A stretch of DNA of 64,000 nucleotides from Chelativorans intermedius (GTDB lineage: Bacteria; Pseudomonadota; Alphaproteobacteria; Rhizobiales; Rhizobiaceae), in assembly GCF_025398255.1 (NCBI RefSeq), contig NZ_JAODNW010000007.1, forward strand, positions 181,486 to 245,485, read 5' to 3'. Shown here in pieces: positions 28,254 to 36,217 of this stretch; the stretch's first letter is position 1, and each line of letters starts with the position of its first letter. A model generated the notes under the pieces. That model did no database searches. It saw nothing but the letters and a program-made list of their open reading frames with translations, and was not told where the DNA came from. The translations under genes and the position numbers were made by a program.

Positions 28254-28640
28254 GTGAAGGTCTTCAAATCGTCCGCCGGCATCGCCGCAGCCCTTGCGGG
28301 CGCCATTCTCGCCGCCTGCACCGTCGTCGTGGAGGAAGGGGTCGGTTCCTATCCTCCGCCGCGTCCGCAGGTCTGCACCCAGGAATATGCGCCGGTCTGC
28401 GCCCGCCGCGGCGAGCGCCAGCGCACCTTCTCCAACGCCTGCCGCGCACAGGCGGAGGGCTACCGCCCGGTCTATTCCGGTGCCTGCCGGCCGCAGTCGA
28501 GCAGGCCGCAGCGTCCGCAGGCCTGCACGCGGGAATACAACCCCGTCTGTGCCCGTCGCGGCAGCCGCTTCCGCACCTTCCCCAATGCATGCGAGGCCCG
28601 CGCCGCGGACCATCGCATCGTCAAGCCCGGGGCGTGCTGA
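28254..28640 (+). CDS. Lipoprotein with two Kazal-like domains
   Basis: 128-aa predicted lipoprotein. The GTG start has AGAGGGG upstream. Residues 1-22 are a signal peptide with lipobox LAAC (C22). Two near-identical modules follow: VCTQEYAPVCARRGERQRTF to SGAC (about 38-76), and ACTREYNPVCARRGSRFRTF to PGAC (about 90-128). Each has four Cys with the PVC...F-x-N-A-C core of Kazal/follistatin-type inhibitors, fewer than the classic six. Similar domains occur in rhizobial proteins. Inhibition of serine proteases is the family expectation, not shown. An ATG at 28224 would add ten residues inside the repeat and is disfavoured. Confidence 0.85.
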   Translation: MKVFKSSAGIAAALAGAILAACTVVVEEGVGSYPPPRPQVCTQEYAPVCARRGERQRTFSNACRAQAEGYRPVYSGACRPQSSRPQRPQACTREYNPVCARRGSRFRTFPNACEARAADHRIVKPGAC

Positions 28641-28702
28641 AGCGGCAGGGCGATGGACGACCGGGTGCTGAGGCGGGCGGAAGGGCAGGCTGCCCGCCGG
28701 CC

Positions 28703-30511
28703 TCAATCCCCCATCTTCAGGGCCTGGATGAAGGCTTCCTGCGGGATCTCCACCTTGCCGAACTGTCGCATGCGCTTCTTGCCTTCCTTCTGTTTTTCCA
28801 GAAGCTTGCGCTTGCGCGTCACGTCACCGCCATAACACTTGGCCGTCACGTCCTTCCTCAGCGCGCGGATGGTCTCGCGGGCGATGATGCGCCCACCGAT
28901 GGCCGCCTGAATGGGAATCTGGAACATGTGCTGGGGGATGAGGTCCTTCAGCTTCTCGCACATGGCGCGGCCGCGCCGCTCGGCCTGGGAGCGGTGCACG
29001 AGCATCGACAGCGCGTCCACCGGCTCGCCGTTGACGAGGATCTGCATCTTCACCAGATCGCCCTCGCGATAGTCGGTGAGCTGGTAGTCAAAGGAGGCAT
29101 AGCCGCGGCTGATCGACTTCAGCTTGTCGTAGAAATCGAACACCACCTCGTTGAGCGGCAGGTCGTAGACCAGCATGGCACGGTTGCCGGCATAGGAGAG
29201 ATCCACCTGAATGCCGCGCCGCTCCTGACACAGTTTCAGGATGGCGCCCAGATGTTCGTCCGGCGTCAGGATGGTGGCGCGGATCCAGGGTTCCTCCACG
29301 GCAGCGATCTTCACCGGGTCCGGCATGTCCGCCGGGTTGTGGAGCTCCACCGTGCGGCCGTCGGTCAGCTGCATGCGGTAGACCACGGACGGCGCGGTGG
29401 CGATGAGATCGAGGTCGAACTCCCTGGCCAGCCGCTCCTGGATGATTTCCAGGTGCAGAAGCCCCAGAAACCCGCAGCGGAAGCCGAAACCGAGGGCGGC
29501 GGAGGTTTCCATCTCGTAGGAGAAGCTGGCATCGTTGAGCCGCAGCTTGCCCACCGCCGCGCGCAGGTCCTCGAAATCGGCGGCATCCACGGGGAAGAGG
29601 CCGCAGAAGACCACCGGCTGCGCCGGCTTGAAGCCCGGCAGCGGCCTGGCGGTGGGCCGCTTGTCCTCGGTGATGGTGTCGCCCACGCGTGTATCGGCCA
29701 CTTCCTTGATCGAAGCGGTGATGAAGCCGATCTCGCCCGGGCCCAGGGACTCGACCATCACCATCTTCGGGGTGATGACGCCGATGCGGTCGATCTGATA
29801 CTTCGCGCCCGTTCCCATCATGCGGATGGTCTGGCCCTTCGTCATCACGCCGTCGATGATGCGCACGAGGACGATGACGCCGAGATAGGCGTCGTACCAG
29901 GAATCGACCAGAAGGGCCTTCAGGGGGGCCGTCGCGTCGCCCTCCCTGGGGGGCGGCAGGCGATGGACGATGGCCTCCAGCACATCCTCGACGCCCTGGC
30001 CGGTCTTGGCGGAGATTTCCAGCGCGTCGGCGGCGTCCAGCCCGATGACGTCCTCGATCTGCTGCTTGATGCGCTCGGGCTCTGCCGCCGGCAGGTCCAC
30101 CTTGTTGAGCACGGGCACGATCTCGTGGTCGTTGTCGAGCGCCTGATAGACATTGGCCAGCGTCTGCGCCTCCACCCCCTGGCTCGCATCGACCACCAGG
30201 AGCGAGCCTTCGCAGGCGGCCAGCGACCGCGAGACCTCATAGGCGAAGTCCACATGGCCCGGCGTATCGATCAGGTTCAGCACATAGTGCTGGCCGTCCC
30301 GGGCGTCGTATTCCAGGCGAACCGTGTTCGCCTTGATGGTGATGCCGCGCTCGCGCTCGATATCCATGGCGTCGAGCACCTGCTCCTTCATCTCGCGCTC
30401 CTCCAGGCTGCCGGTCATCTGGATGAGCCGGTCTGCGAGCGTCGACTTGCCGTGGTCGATGTGCGCGACGATGGAGAAGTTGCGGATGCGGGAAATGGGC
30501 GTCTCGGTCAT
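28703..30511 (-). CDS. lepA: Elongation factor 4 (LepA)
   Basis: 602-aa ribosome-associated GTPase, full length for LepA. G1 is [10 protein letters not shown]3 DTPGHVDF, G4 NKVDLP. The LepA-specific C-terminal domain is complete, including [16 protein letters not shown] and the Lys-rich end [20 protein letters not shown]. It affects translation initiation and elongation under stress. It stands alone on the minus strand, 70 bp after the YiiX-like gene. Confidence 0.97.
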   Translation of the reverse strand: MTETPISRIRNFSIVAHIDHGKSTLADRLIQMTGSLEEREMKEQVLDAMDIERERGITIKANTVRLEYDARDGQHYVLNLIDTPGHVDFAYEVSRSLAACEGSLLVVDASQGVEAQTLANVYQALDNDHEIVPVLNKVDLPAAEPERIKQQIEDVIGLDAADALEISAKTGQGVEDVLEAIVHRLPPPREGDATAPLKALLVDSWYDAYLGVIVLVRIIDGVMTKGQTIRMMGTGAKYQIDRIGVITPKMVMVESLGPGEIGFITASIKEVADTRVGDTITEDKRPTARPLPGFKPAQPVVFCGLFPVDAADFEDLRAAVGKLRLNDASFSYEMETSAALGFGFRCGFLGLLHLEIIQERLAREFDLDLIATAPSVVYRMQLTDGRTVELHNPADMPDPVKIAAVEEPWIRATILTPDEHLGAILKLCQERRGIQVDLSYAGNRAMLVYDLPLNEVVFDFYDKLKSISRGYASFDYQLTDYREGDLVKMQILVNGEPVDALSMLVHRSQAERRGRAMCEKLKDLIPQHMFQIPIQAAIGGRIIARETIRALRKDVTAKCYGGDVTRKRKLLEKQKEGKKRMRQFGKVEIPQEAFIQALKMGD

Positions 30512-30581
30512 GAAGGCGCGTATAGAGCAAATGCGGCTGCGAAGGGAAGGTGTGATTTTCGCCCCGCCGTGCGGGCCTTGC

Positions 30582-31388
30582 CTATTGGCGCTGCTTGTCG
30601 CTCTCGGCCCGCTCCTCCCGCGCCCACTTCAGGGTCTTGTAGTCGAAGCCGAAGGCGAGCGTCGGCTTGACGATCTGGAAATAGGGCGAAAGGTCGAAAT
30701 CACGCGGCGTGTACAGCGAATGGTGGCGGATCTGCAGGATCTCCTGCCGGGAGTAGGTGGATTCGGCCGATGCCTCGCCCGGCTCGCGCACCACGCGCGG
30801 CAGGATGGGATAGGAGATCGACTGGAAGGCCTGGGCGATCAGCGACGAGCAGATGGCCCGCGTCGGATCGCCGGAGCCCAGCGCGATCATGCGCCGCCGC
30901 CAGCGCACGGGCACGGGCGGCGTGGGCAGGAAATAGCGCAACAGGTCGATGATGTTGCGCATGTCGTATTTCAGCCCCAGCCGCTCCACCATGAAGGCGA
31001 TGACGGCGTCCCGGTCCTCCGGCGTCAGCCCACTCGGCCGGCAGATGCGCGTGTTGTAGGTGCGGTACTTGGACAGCGGGACGGCCACGCAGCCCTCGCC
31101 CAGATTGACCTCGATCAGGCGCGGCCGTTCGCCGCCATCGGCGGGCTCGGGCAGCACATCGCCAACGAAGAGCGCCGCATGGCTCCACGTCGACTGGGTC
31201 AGATACTTGATCGCCGCCGAGATATGCTGGTTGCCCTCGACAAGCAGGATGTCACCGGGCTGCAGGGTGCGGTGGAGCGTTTCCGGGTCGGAAGGCGTGT
31301 AGGGCTGGTAACCCGAGGACTCGCGCTGCAGGCGCCGGGCAAGGAAGCGTCCGAAGCGATCGAGCAGGCTGTTGACGGCTTGGCTCAT
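30582..31388 (-). CDS. YiiX-like permuted papain fold hydrolase
   Basis: 268-aa protein of the permuted NlpC/P60-type family (YaeF/YiiX, C92 group). [12 protein letters not shown] and [11 protein letters not shown] give the early His, IEVNLGEG an acidic residue, and [11 protein letters not shown] the late Cys: the permuted order of catalytic residues. No clear signal peptide, so probably cytoplasmic or membrane-peripheral. The ATG at 31388 has GGAAAGGG in front; an ATG at 31418 is less likely. The family may cleave amide or lipid-amide bonds; the substrate is unknown. Confidence 0.82.
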   Translation of the reverse strand: MSQAVNSLLDRFGRFLARRLQRESSGYQPYTPSDPETLHRTLQPGDILLVEGNQHISAAIKYLTQSTWSHAALFVGDVLPEPADGGERPRLIEVNLGEGCVAVPLSKYRTYNTRICRPSGLTPEDRDAVIAFMVERLGLKYDMRNIIDLLRYFLPTPPVPVRWRRRMIALGSGDPTRAICSSLIAQAFQSISYPILPRVVREPGEASAESTYSRQEILQIRHHSLYTPRDFDLSPYFQIVKPTLAFGFDYKTLKWAREERAESDKQRQ

Positions 31389-31477
31389 GCCCTTTCCGCG
31401 CAATGGGCCGCGGCGCAAGTCGCAGCGCCGCAGCCTTCCTCACACCCTGTGCCTGCCGGCGGTGCACGAAACGGCGC

Positions 31478-31963
31478 CTACTCCGCCTCGTCGGCGGGGC
31501 CGGCATTGAGCTGGGCGTATTTTGCCTCGCCCAGGGTCTTCAGAAGCTCGAGCTGGGTTTCCAGAAAGTCGATGTGGCCCTCCTCGTCGGCCAGAAGCTC
31601 CTCGAAAAGCTTCATGGAGACATAGTCGCCCTGCTTGTAGCAGACGTCGCGGGACTCCTTGTAGGACGCGCGCGCGTCATACTCGCCGGCGAGATCGGCT
31701 TCCAGCACTTCCTTCACGTTCTGGCCGATGCGCAGCGGCGCCACGGTCTGCAGGTTGGGGTGTCCTTCGAGGAAGATGATGCGCTCCACCAGCTTGTCGG
31801 CGTGGTGCATCTCCTCGATGGATTCGGCCCGCTCCTTGCGGGCGAGCTTGGTGTAGCCCCAATCCTCCAGCAGACGGTAGTGAAGCCAGTACTGGTTCAC
31901 CGCACCGAGCTCGAGGAACAGCGCTTCGTTAAGCCGCTCGATAACCTTTTTGTCGCCTTTCAC
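31478..31963 (-). CDS. bfr: Bacterioferritin
   Basis: 161-aa iron-storage protein, the normal bacterioferritin length. Starting from GTG 31963, the ferroxidase ligands fall at the classic positions E18, E51, H54, E94, E127 and H130, and the haem ligand is M52 (EEMHHAD), which confirms the start. It forms 24-mers with haem between subunits. The gene starts inside the end of bfd (35-bp overlap), so storage and release functions are co-expressed. Confidence 0.97.
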   Translation of the reverse strand: MKGDKKVIERLNEALFLELGAVNQYWLHYRLLEDWGYTKLARKERAESIEEMHHADKLVERIIFLEGHPNLQTVAPLRIGQNVKEVLEADLAGEYDARASYKESRDVCYKQGDYVSMKLFEELLADEEGHIDFLETQLELLKTLGEAKYAQLNAGPADEAE

Positions 31964-32240
31964 TGAATCTGCTCCCGAATTTCTCGCGCAGCGCGCGCAC
32001 ACGGTCCAAATATGTCACGATCTCCGCATCGCCGCCATGGGTATCGCGGTGATACTCTTCGGTGACTCGAATGATCGTTTCCACCACATTTGGAAAGCAG
32101 CCGCAACAGCGACCACGCTTGGCCATCGCGTGATAAACCTTCGCGGGAACGATGAGCTGCCAGGGATCCTCGTCGAGCATCGAGACGATGGTTTCCTCGA
32201 TCTCCTTCTGCGTGATGAGGTTGCAATGACAGACGAGCAT
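31929..32240 (-). CDS. bfd: Bacterioferritin-associated ferredoxin-like (2Fe-2S) protein
   Basis: 103-aa BFD-like protein. C4 and C6 (VCHCN) and the later RCCGC (C45, C46, C48) match the CxC...CxxC arrangement that holds a 2Fe-2S cluster. E. coli Bfd is 64 aa; this one has an extra hydrophilic tail (about 64-103) rich in Arg and Glu. Bfd donates electrons to bacterioferritin haem to mobilise iron. The ATG at 32240 is the only plausible start; the frame is open far upstream but not coding. Its 3' end overlaps bfr. Confidence 0.9.
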   Translation of the reverse strand: MLVCHCNLITQKEIEETIVSMLDEDPWQLIVPAKVYHAMAKRGRCCGCFPNVVETIIRVTEEYHRDTHGGDAEIVTYLDRVRALREKFGSRFSERRQKGYRAA

Positions 32241-32639
32241 GGCTTCCGCGCTGGTCTCCAGGAGCAAACCGAAACCGCGGCCCTTTGTCCGGTCTTGAAG
32301 CTGTAGCGGGAAAATGCCATCGGCGGGCACCGACCCGGGCGGGGAGCGCGCCCCGTTGTCGGCTTCCGGCCGGCATGGCGTTCTCCGATGCAGCGGGTTC
32401 AAGGCCCGGAGATCAAAGGAACGCATCCTTCGGATGGCGGCATAAAAACCTGTCTTGCGGGGCGCTGTCAACATAAACCTGACTGCACATGTCATGCTTG
32501 GACGCGCAGGGGCGGAAATGTCGCAACGCGCCAGCGCGCTTTCACGGCGAAGTGAGCGCGGCGCGAGTGCCATGGCATTGATTTGCCGGCGGCCCGTGCC
32601 CAATCTGCGACACAAGCATCGACGGGAAAGGACATCGCC
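32241..32639. other. Intergenic region between bfd and the YnjB-like gene
   Basis: The only gap above 300 bases. It must hold the divergent promoters for bfd-bfr (minus) and the transporter operon (plus). I searched by eye for an iron-control (Irr/ICE) box, a RirA-type box, a THI box, and small coding frames, and found nothing convincing. Confidence 0.5.
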
Positions 32640-33860
32640 TTGCCGACACGAATCTTCGCCGCCATCCTGTTTGTGGTTGCCGCCGTCTCGGCGCGGGCCG
32701 GGGAGGTCGATCCCGCCGATTGGCACAAGGTTGTGGAGAAGGCCCGGGGCCAGACGGTCTATTTCAACGCCTGGGGCGGGTCGGAGAACATCAACGCCTA
32801 TATCGAATGGGCAGCGGGCGAGCTTGAGCGTCGCCATGGTGTGCGGCTGGTTCATGTGAAGCTCGATGATACGGCCAAGGCCGTGGCCACGGTGGTGGCG
32901 GAGAAGGCGGCCGGGCGCGACACGGGCGGCGCGGTGGACCTCGTCTGGATCAACGGCGAGAACTTCGCCGCCATGAAGCGGCGCGGCCTTCTGTTCGCGC
33001 CGGGCTGGGCGCAGGCGCTGCCCAACTGGCGCCATGTCGATCACGAGAACAAGCCGACGATTCTTACCGATTTCACCATCCCGGTGGACGGGCTGGCGAG
33101 CCCCTGGGGCATGGCGAAGCTGGTCTTCTTCTACGATTCGGCGCGCGTGGAGAAGAATGCGCTGCCCGACAGCGCCGAGGCGCTGCTGCGATGGGCCGAG
33201 GCGCATCCGGGGCGGTTCTCCTATCCCCGACCGCCGGATTTCATCGGTTCGTCCTTCCTCAAGCAGGTGCTCACGGAGAAGGTGGAAGACGCCTCCGTTC
33301 TCCTGAAGCCCGTGGTGGAGGAGGATTTCCAGGCGGTAACCGCGCCGCTGTTTGCCTATCTCGACGCGCTGCACCCGGTCGCCTGGCGGTCCGGCCGCAT
33401 CTTTCCCCGGAACTATCCGGCCATGAAGCAGCTGCTGGCCGACGGCGAGCTCGACATCATCTTCGCCTTCAATCCCGCGGAGGCTTCGAGCGCCATCGCC
33501 AATGGCGAGCTGCCGGACACCGTGCGCTCCTTCACCTTCCCCGCCGGCACGCTGGCCAACACGCATTTTGTCGCCATCCCCTACAATGCCTCCGCCAAGG
33601 CCGGAGCACTGGTGACGGCGAATTTCCTTCTGTCGCCCGAGGCCCAGGCGCGCAAGCAGGACCCCGCCGTGTGGGGAGATCCCACCGTGCTGGCGATGGA
33701 CAAGCTCGGGCCGCAGGACCGCGCGCGCTTTGCCGCGCTTGAGCTGGGGCCCGCCACGCTGGCGCCGGAGGAGCTTGGCCCCGCACTGCCCGAGCCGCAT
33801 CCAAGCTGGATGGAGCGCATCGAGGAGGAGTGGAAGCGGCGCTACACGGCGGAGAATTGA
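32640..33860 (+). CDS. YnjB-like ABC transporter substrate-binding protein
   Basis: 406-aa periplasmic binding protein of the YnjB group (distant ThiB/spermidine-type binding proteins). The signal peptide is short (ending SARAGE). VYFNAWGGSENINAYIEWA near residue 40 is the conserved start of YnjB proteins; SPWGMAKLVFFYDSARV and LDIIFAFNPAEAS follow. TTG at 32640 with GGAAAGGA upstream is chosen because it gives a proper signal peptide. It is first in the ynjBCD-type operon. The substrate is unknown; thiamine or a related small molecule is sometimes suggested, but no THI box is seen. Confidence 0.86.
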   Translation: MPTRIFAAILFVVAAVSARAGEVDPADWHKVVEKARGQTVYFNAWGGSENINAYIEWAAGELERRHGVRLVHVKLDDTAKAVATVVAEKAAGRDTGGAVDLVWINGENFAAMKRRGLLFAPGWAQALPNWRHVDHENKPTILTDFTIPVDGLASPWGMAKLVFFYDSARVEKNALPDSAEALLRWAEAHPGRFSYPRPPDFIGSSFLKQVLTEKVEDASVLLKPVVEEDFQAVTAPLFAYLDALHPVAWRSGRIFPRNYPAMKQLLADGELDIIFAFNPAEASSAIANGELPDTVRSFTFPAGTLANTHFVAIPYNASAKAGALVTANFLLSPEAQARKQDPAVWGDPTVLAMDKLGPQDRARFAALELGPATLAPEELGPALPEPHPSWMERIEEEWKRRYTAEN

Positions 33861-33888
33861 GCGGCGCGCGAATCTGCGGGGCCTGCCC

Positions 33889-35565
33889 ATGCTGACACGC
33901 CTCGGCCCGCTCCTCACCGTGGTCTTGCTGACCGGGCCGGTCGCCTTCGGCCTGGCCGGGACCGTCCTTCCCGCCTTCGGCTTTCTGCCTGCGCTGGGCG
34001 GCACCACGTTGACGCTCGATCATCTGCGCGCGCTCCTGGCGCAGCCGGCGATCTGGACGTCGGCGGCCATCAGCCTGGCAACGGGTCTTGCCTCGACCCT
34101 CCTGTCGATTGCCATCGTCATGCTGTTCGTGGCGGGCTGGGCGGGCACGCGGCTGTTTGCGCGTCTGCAGCATCTCGTCTCGCCGCTGCTTTCGCTGCCG
34201 CATGCCGCGGCCGCCTTTGCACTGGCCTTCCTCATCGCGCCTTCGGGCATGCTGGCCCGTCTGGCCTCGCCATGGCTGACGGGCTGGCAGCGCCCGCCGG
34301 ACCTGTTGATCGTGCACGATCCGATGGGGCTTTCCATGATGGCGGGGCTCGTGGCCAAGGAGGTGCCGTTCCTGCTTCTCATGGTGCTTGCCGCCCTGCC
34401 GCAGGTGCCGCTCGCCCAGACGCGCATGCTCGCCGCGTCCATGGGCTACGGGCGGGTGGCCGGTTTCCTCGGTGGCCTGTGGCCGGCGGTCTACCGGCAG
34501 ATTCGGCTGCCGGTCTTCGCCGTCATCGCCTTCGCCACCTCGGTGGTCGACGTGGCCGTGATCCTGGGGCCGACGCGGCCGGCGCCGCTTGCCGTGCGGC
34601 TGGTCGAGTGGATGAACGATCCCAATCTCGCCATGCGTCATCTCGCCTCGGCCGGTGCGCTCTTGCAGCTCGCCGTCACCGCGCTCGCCCTTGCCCTTTG
34701 GGTGGGGCTGGAGCGGGCAGGGCGGGCCCTGTGCATCCTGGCCGTGGAAGGCGGCCTGCGCATGCGGCGCGATGCCGCCGTGCGCGGCATGGCGCTCGGC
34801 GCGATGGTGCTTTCCGCCGGTGCCGTCTTCGCCGGGCTCGCCACGCTGGCGCTTTGGTCCTTTGCCGGGCTCTGGCAGTTTCCCGACGCCTTGCCTGCGA
34901 CCTTCACGCTGAAGAGCTGGATCCGCGTTCTGCCGCGCATCGCCGATCCCCTGCTGACGACGCTTGCCGCCGGGTTTCTATCCACCCTCATCGCCGGGCT
35001 GCTTTCCGTCTTGTGCCTGATGCGCGAGGAGGAAACGGGGCGCCGGCCGGGGCCGGCCCTGATGCTGCTTTACCTGCCGCTTCTGGTGCCGCAGGTGGCC
35101 TTCGTCTTCGGGCTCCAGCTTTTTCTCATCTACACGGGAACGCTTGCCACCATGCCCGCGCTGGTGCTCTCGCACCTCGTTTTCGTCATGCCCTATGCCT
35201 ATCTGGCGCTCAAGGATCCCTGGCATGCCTTCGACCGGCGCTTCGATCGGCTGGCGGCGGGCTTCGGCAAGCAGCGGTGGCAGCGGCTGTTCCTGGTCCG
35301 CCTGCCGATGATGACGCGCGCCATCCTCACCATGGGCGCCATCGGCTTTGCCGTGTCCGTTGGGCTTTATCTGCCTACGGTGCTCGTCGGCGCGGGCCGG
35401 CTTACCACCATCACCTCCGAGGCGGTGGCGCTGGCCTCCGGCGGCGACAGGCGCGTCGTCGGCGTCTATGCCTTCTGGCAGATGCTTCTGCCGATGCTGG
35501 GCTTTGCCGTTGCCACCCTCGTGCCGGCGCTGATATTCCGGCGCTTCCGCGACATGCAGGTGTGA
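33889..35565 (+). CDS. YnjC-like ABC transporter permease (fused two-module)
   Basis: 558-aa membrane protein made of two permease modules in one chain, as in ThiP/YnjC. About 12 transmembrane helices are visible. The first EAA-like loop lies around LAASMGYGRVAGFLGGLWPA and the second around RLAAGFGKQRWQRLFLVRLP. The ATG at 33889 begins the first helix; an upstream in-frame ATG at 33730 overlaps the binding-protein gene. Partners are the binding protein and ATPase on either side. Confidence 0.87.
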   Translation: MLTRLGPLLTVVLLTGPVAFGLAGTVLPAFGFLPALGGTTLTLDHLRALLAQPAIWTSAAISLATGLASTLLSIAIVMLFVAGWAGTRLFARLQHLVSPLLSLPHAAAAFALAFLIAPSGMLARLASPWLTGWQRPPDLLIVHDPMGLSMMAGLVAKEVPFLLLMVLAALPQVPLAQTRMLAASMGYGRVAGFLGGLWPAVYRQIRLPVFAVIAFATSVVDVAVILGPTRPAPLAVRLVEWMNDPNLAMRHLASAGALLQLAVTALALALWVGLERAGRALCILAVEGGLRMRRDAAVRGMALGAMVLSAGAVFAGLATLALWSFAGLWQFPDALPATFTLKSWIRVLPRIADPLLTTLAAGFLSTLIAGLLSVLCLMREEETGRRPGPALMLLYLPLLVPQVAFVFGLQLFLIYTGTLATMPALVLSHLVFVMPYAYLALKDPWHAFDRRFDRLAAGFGKQRWQRLFLVRLPMMTRAILTMGAIGFAVSVGLYLPTVLVGAGRLTTITSEAVALASGGDRRVVGVYAFWQMLLPMLGFAVATLVPALIFRRFRDMQV

Positions 35566-35575
35566 GAGAGACACA

Positions 35576-36217
35576 TTGAGGATGGAAGGGCTTTTCCTCG
35601 ACGGAGTGCGGATCGCGCTTGGCGGGCGCCTGCTCGTCTCGCTCACCCGCCATGTGCCGCCCGGTGCCGTGCTTACCGTGATGGGGCCTTCGGGGGCGGG
35701 CAAGTCCAGCCTTCTTGCCTATCTCGGCGGTTTTCTCGACCCTGCCTTCACGGCGTGCGGACGGGCGCTGGTGGACGGCGTGGAGATCACGGCGCTGCCG
35801 GCGGAGGAACGGCATGTGGGCATCCTCTTCCAGGATCCCCTGCTCTTTCCGCACATGAGTGTCGCCGGCAACCTGATGTTCGCTCTGCCCGAAAGCGTGA
35901 AGGGCCGGGCCGAGCGCCGGCGCCGCGCCGAAGCGGCACTGTGCGGCGTCGGCATGGCCGGCCTGGGCGGGCGCGACCCCGCCACGCTTTCGGGCGGCCA
36001 GAAGGCGCGGGTGGCGCTGGCCCGGGTGCTGGTCTCCGAGCCGCGCATGCTGCTTCTCGATGAACCCTTCTCCAAGCTCGACACGCAGCTGCGCCAGCAG
36101 ATGCGCCAGCTTGTCTTTTCCAAGGCGCGCGAGAGCGGATTGCCGGTCCTGCTCGTCACCCACGACATGGCGGATGCCCGTGCCGCCGGCGGCGAGATCG
36201 TGAAGATCGGCGCATGA
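35576..36217 (+). CDS. YnjD-like ABC transporter ATP-binding protein
   Basis: 213-aa single-domain ATPase. Walker A is GPSGAGKSS, the signature LSGGQKARVAL, Walker B MLLLDEPFSKLD, and the switch His is in LLVTHDMADA. It is short for an ABC ATPase, with no TOBE domain, as expected for YnjD. TTG at 35576 has GAGAGA at good spacing; an ATG at 35582 is the alternative. It overlaps hrpB by ATGA. Confidence 0.9.
   Translation: MRMEGLFLDGVRIALGGRLLVSLTRHVPPGAVLTVMGPSGAGKSSLLAYLGGFLDPAFTACGRALVDGVEITALPAEERHVGILFQDPLLFPHMSVAGNLMFALPESVKGRAERRRRAEAALCGVGMAGLGGRDPATLSGGQKARVALARVLVSEPRMLLLDEPFSKLDTQLRQQMRQLVFSKARESGLPVLLVTHDMADARAAGGEIVKIGA

Noticed and set aside
32241..32639. THI-box riboswitch or Irr/RirA iron box in the bfd/ynjB gap
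   Set aside because: No CUGAGA core, no TTTAGAA-type dyad seen.
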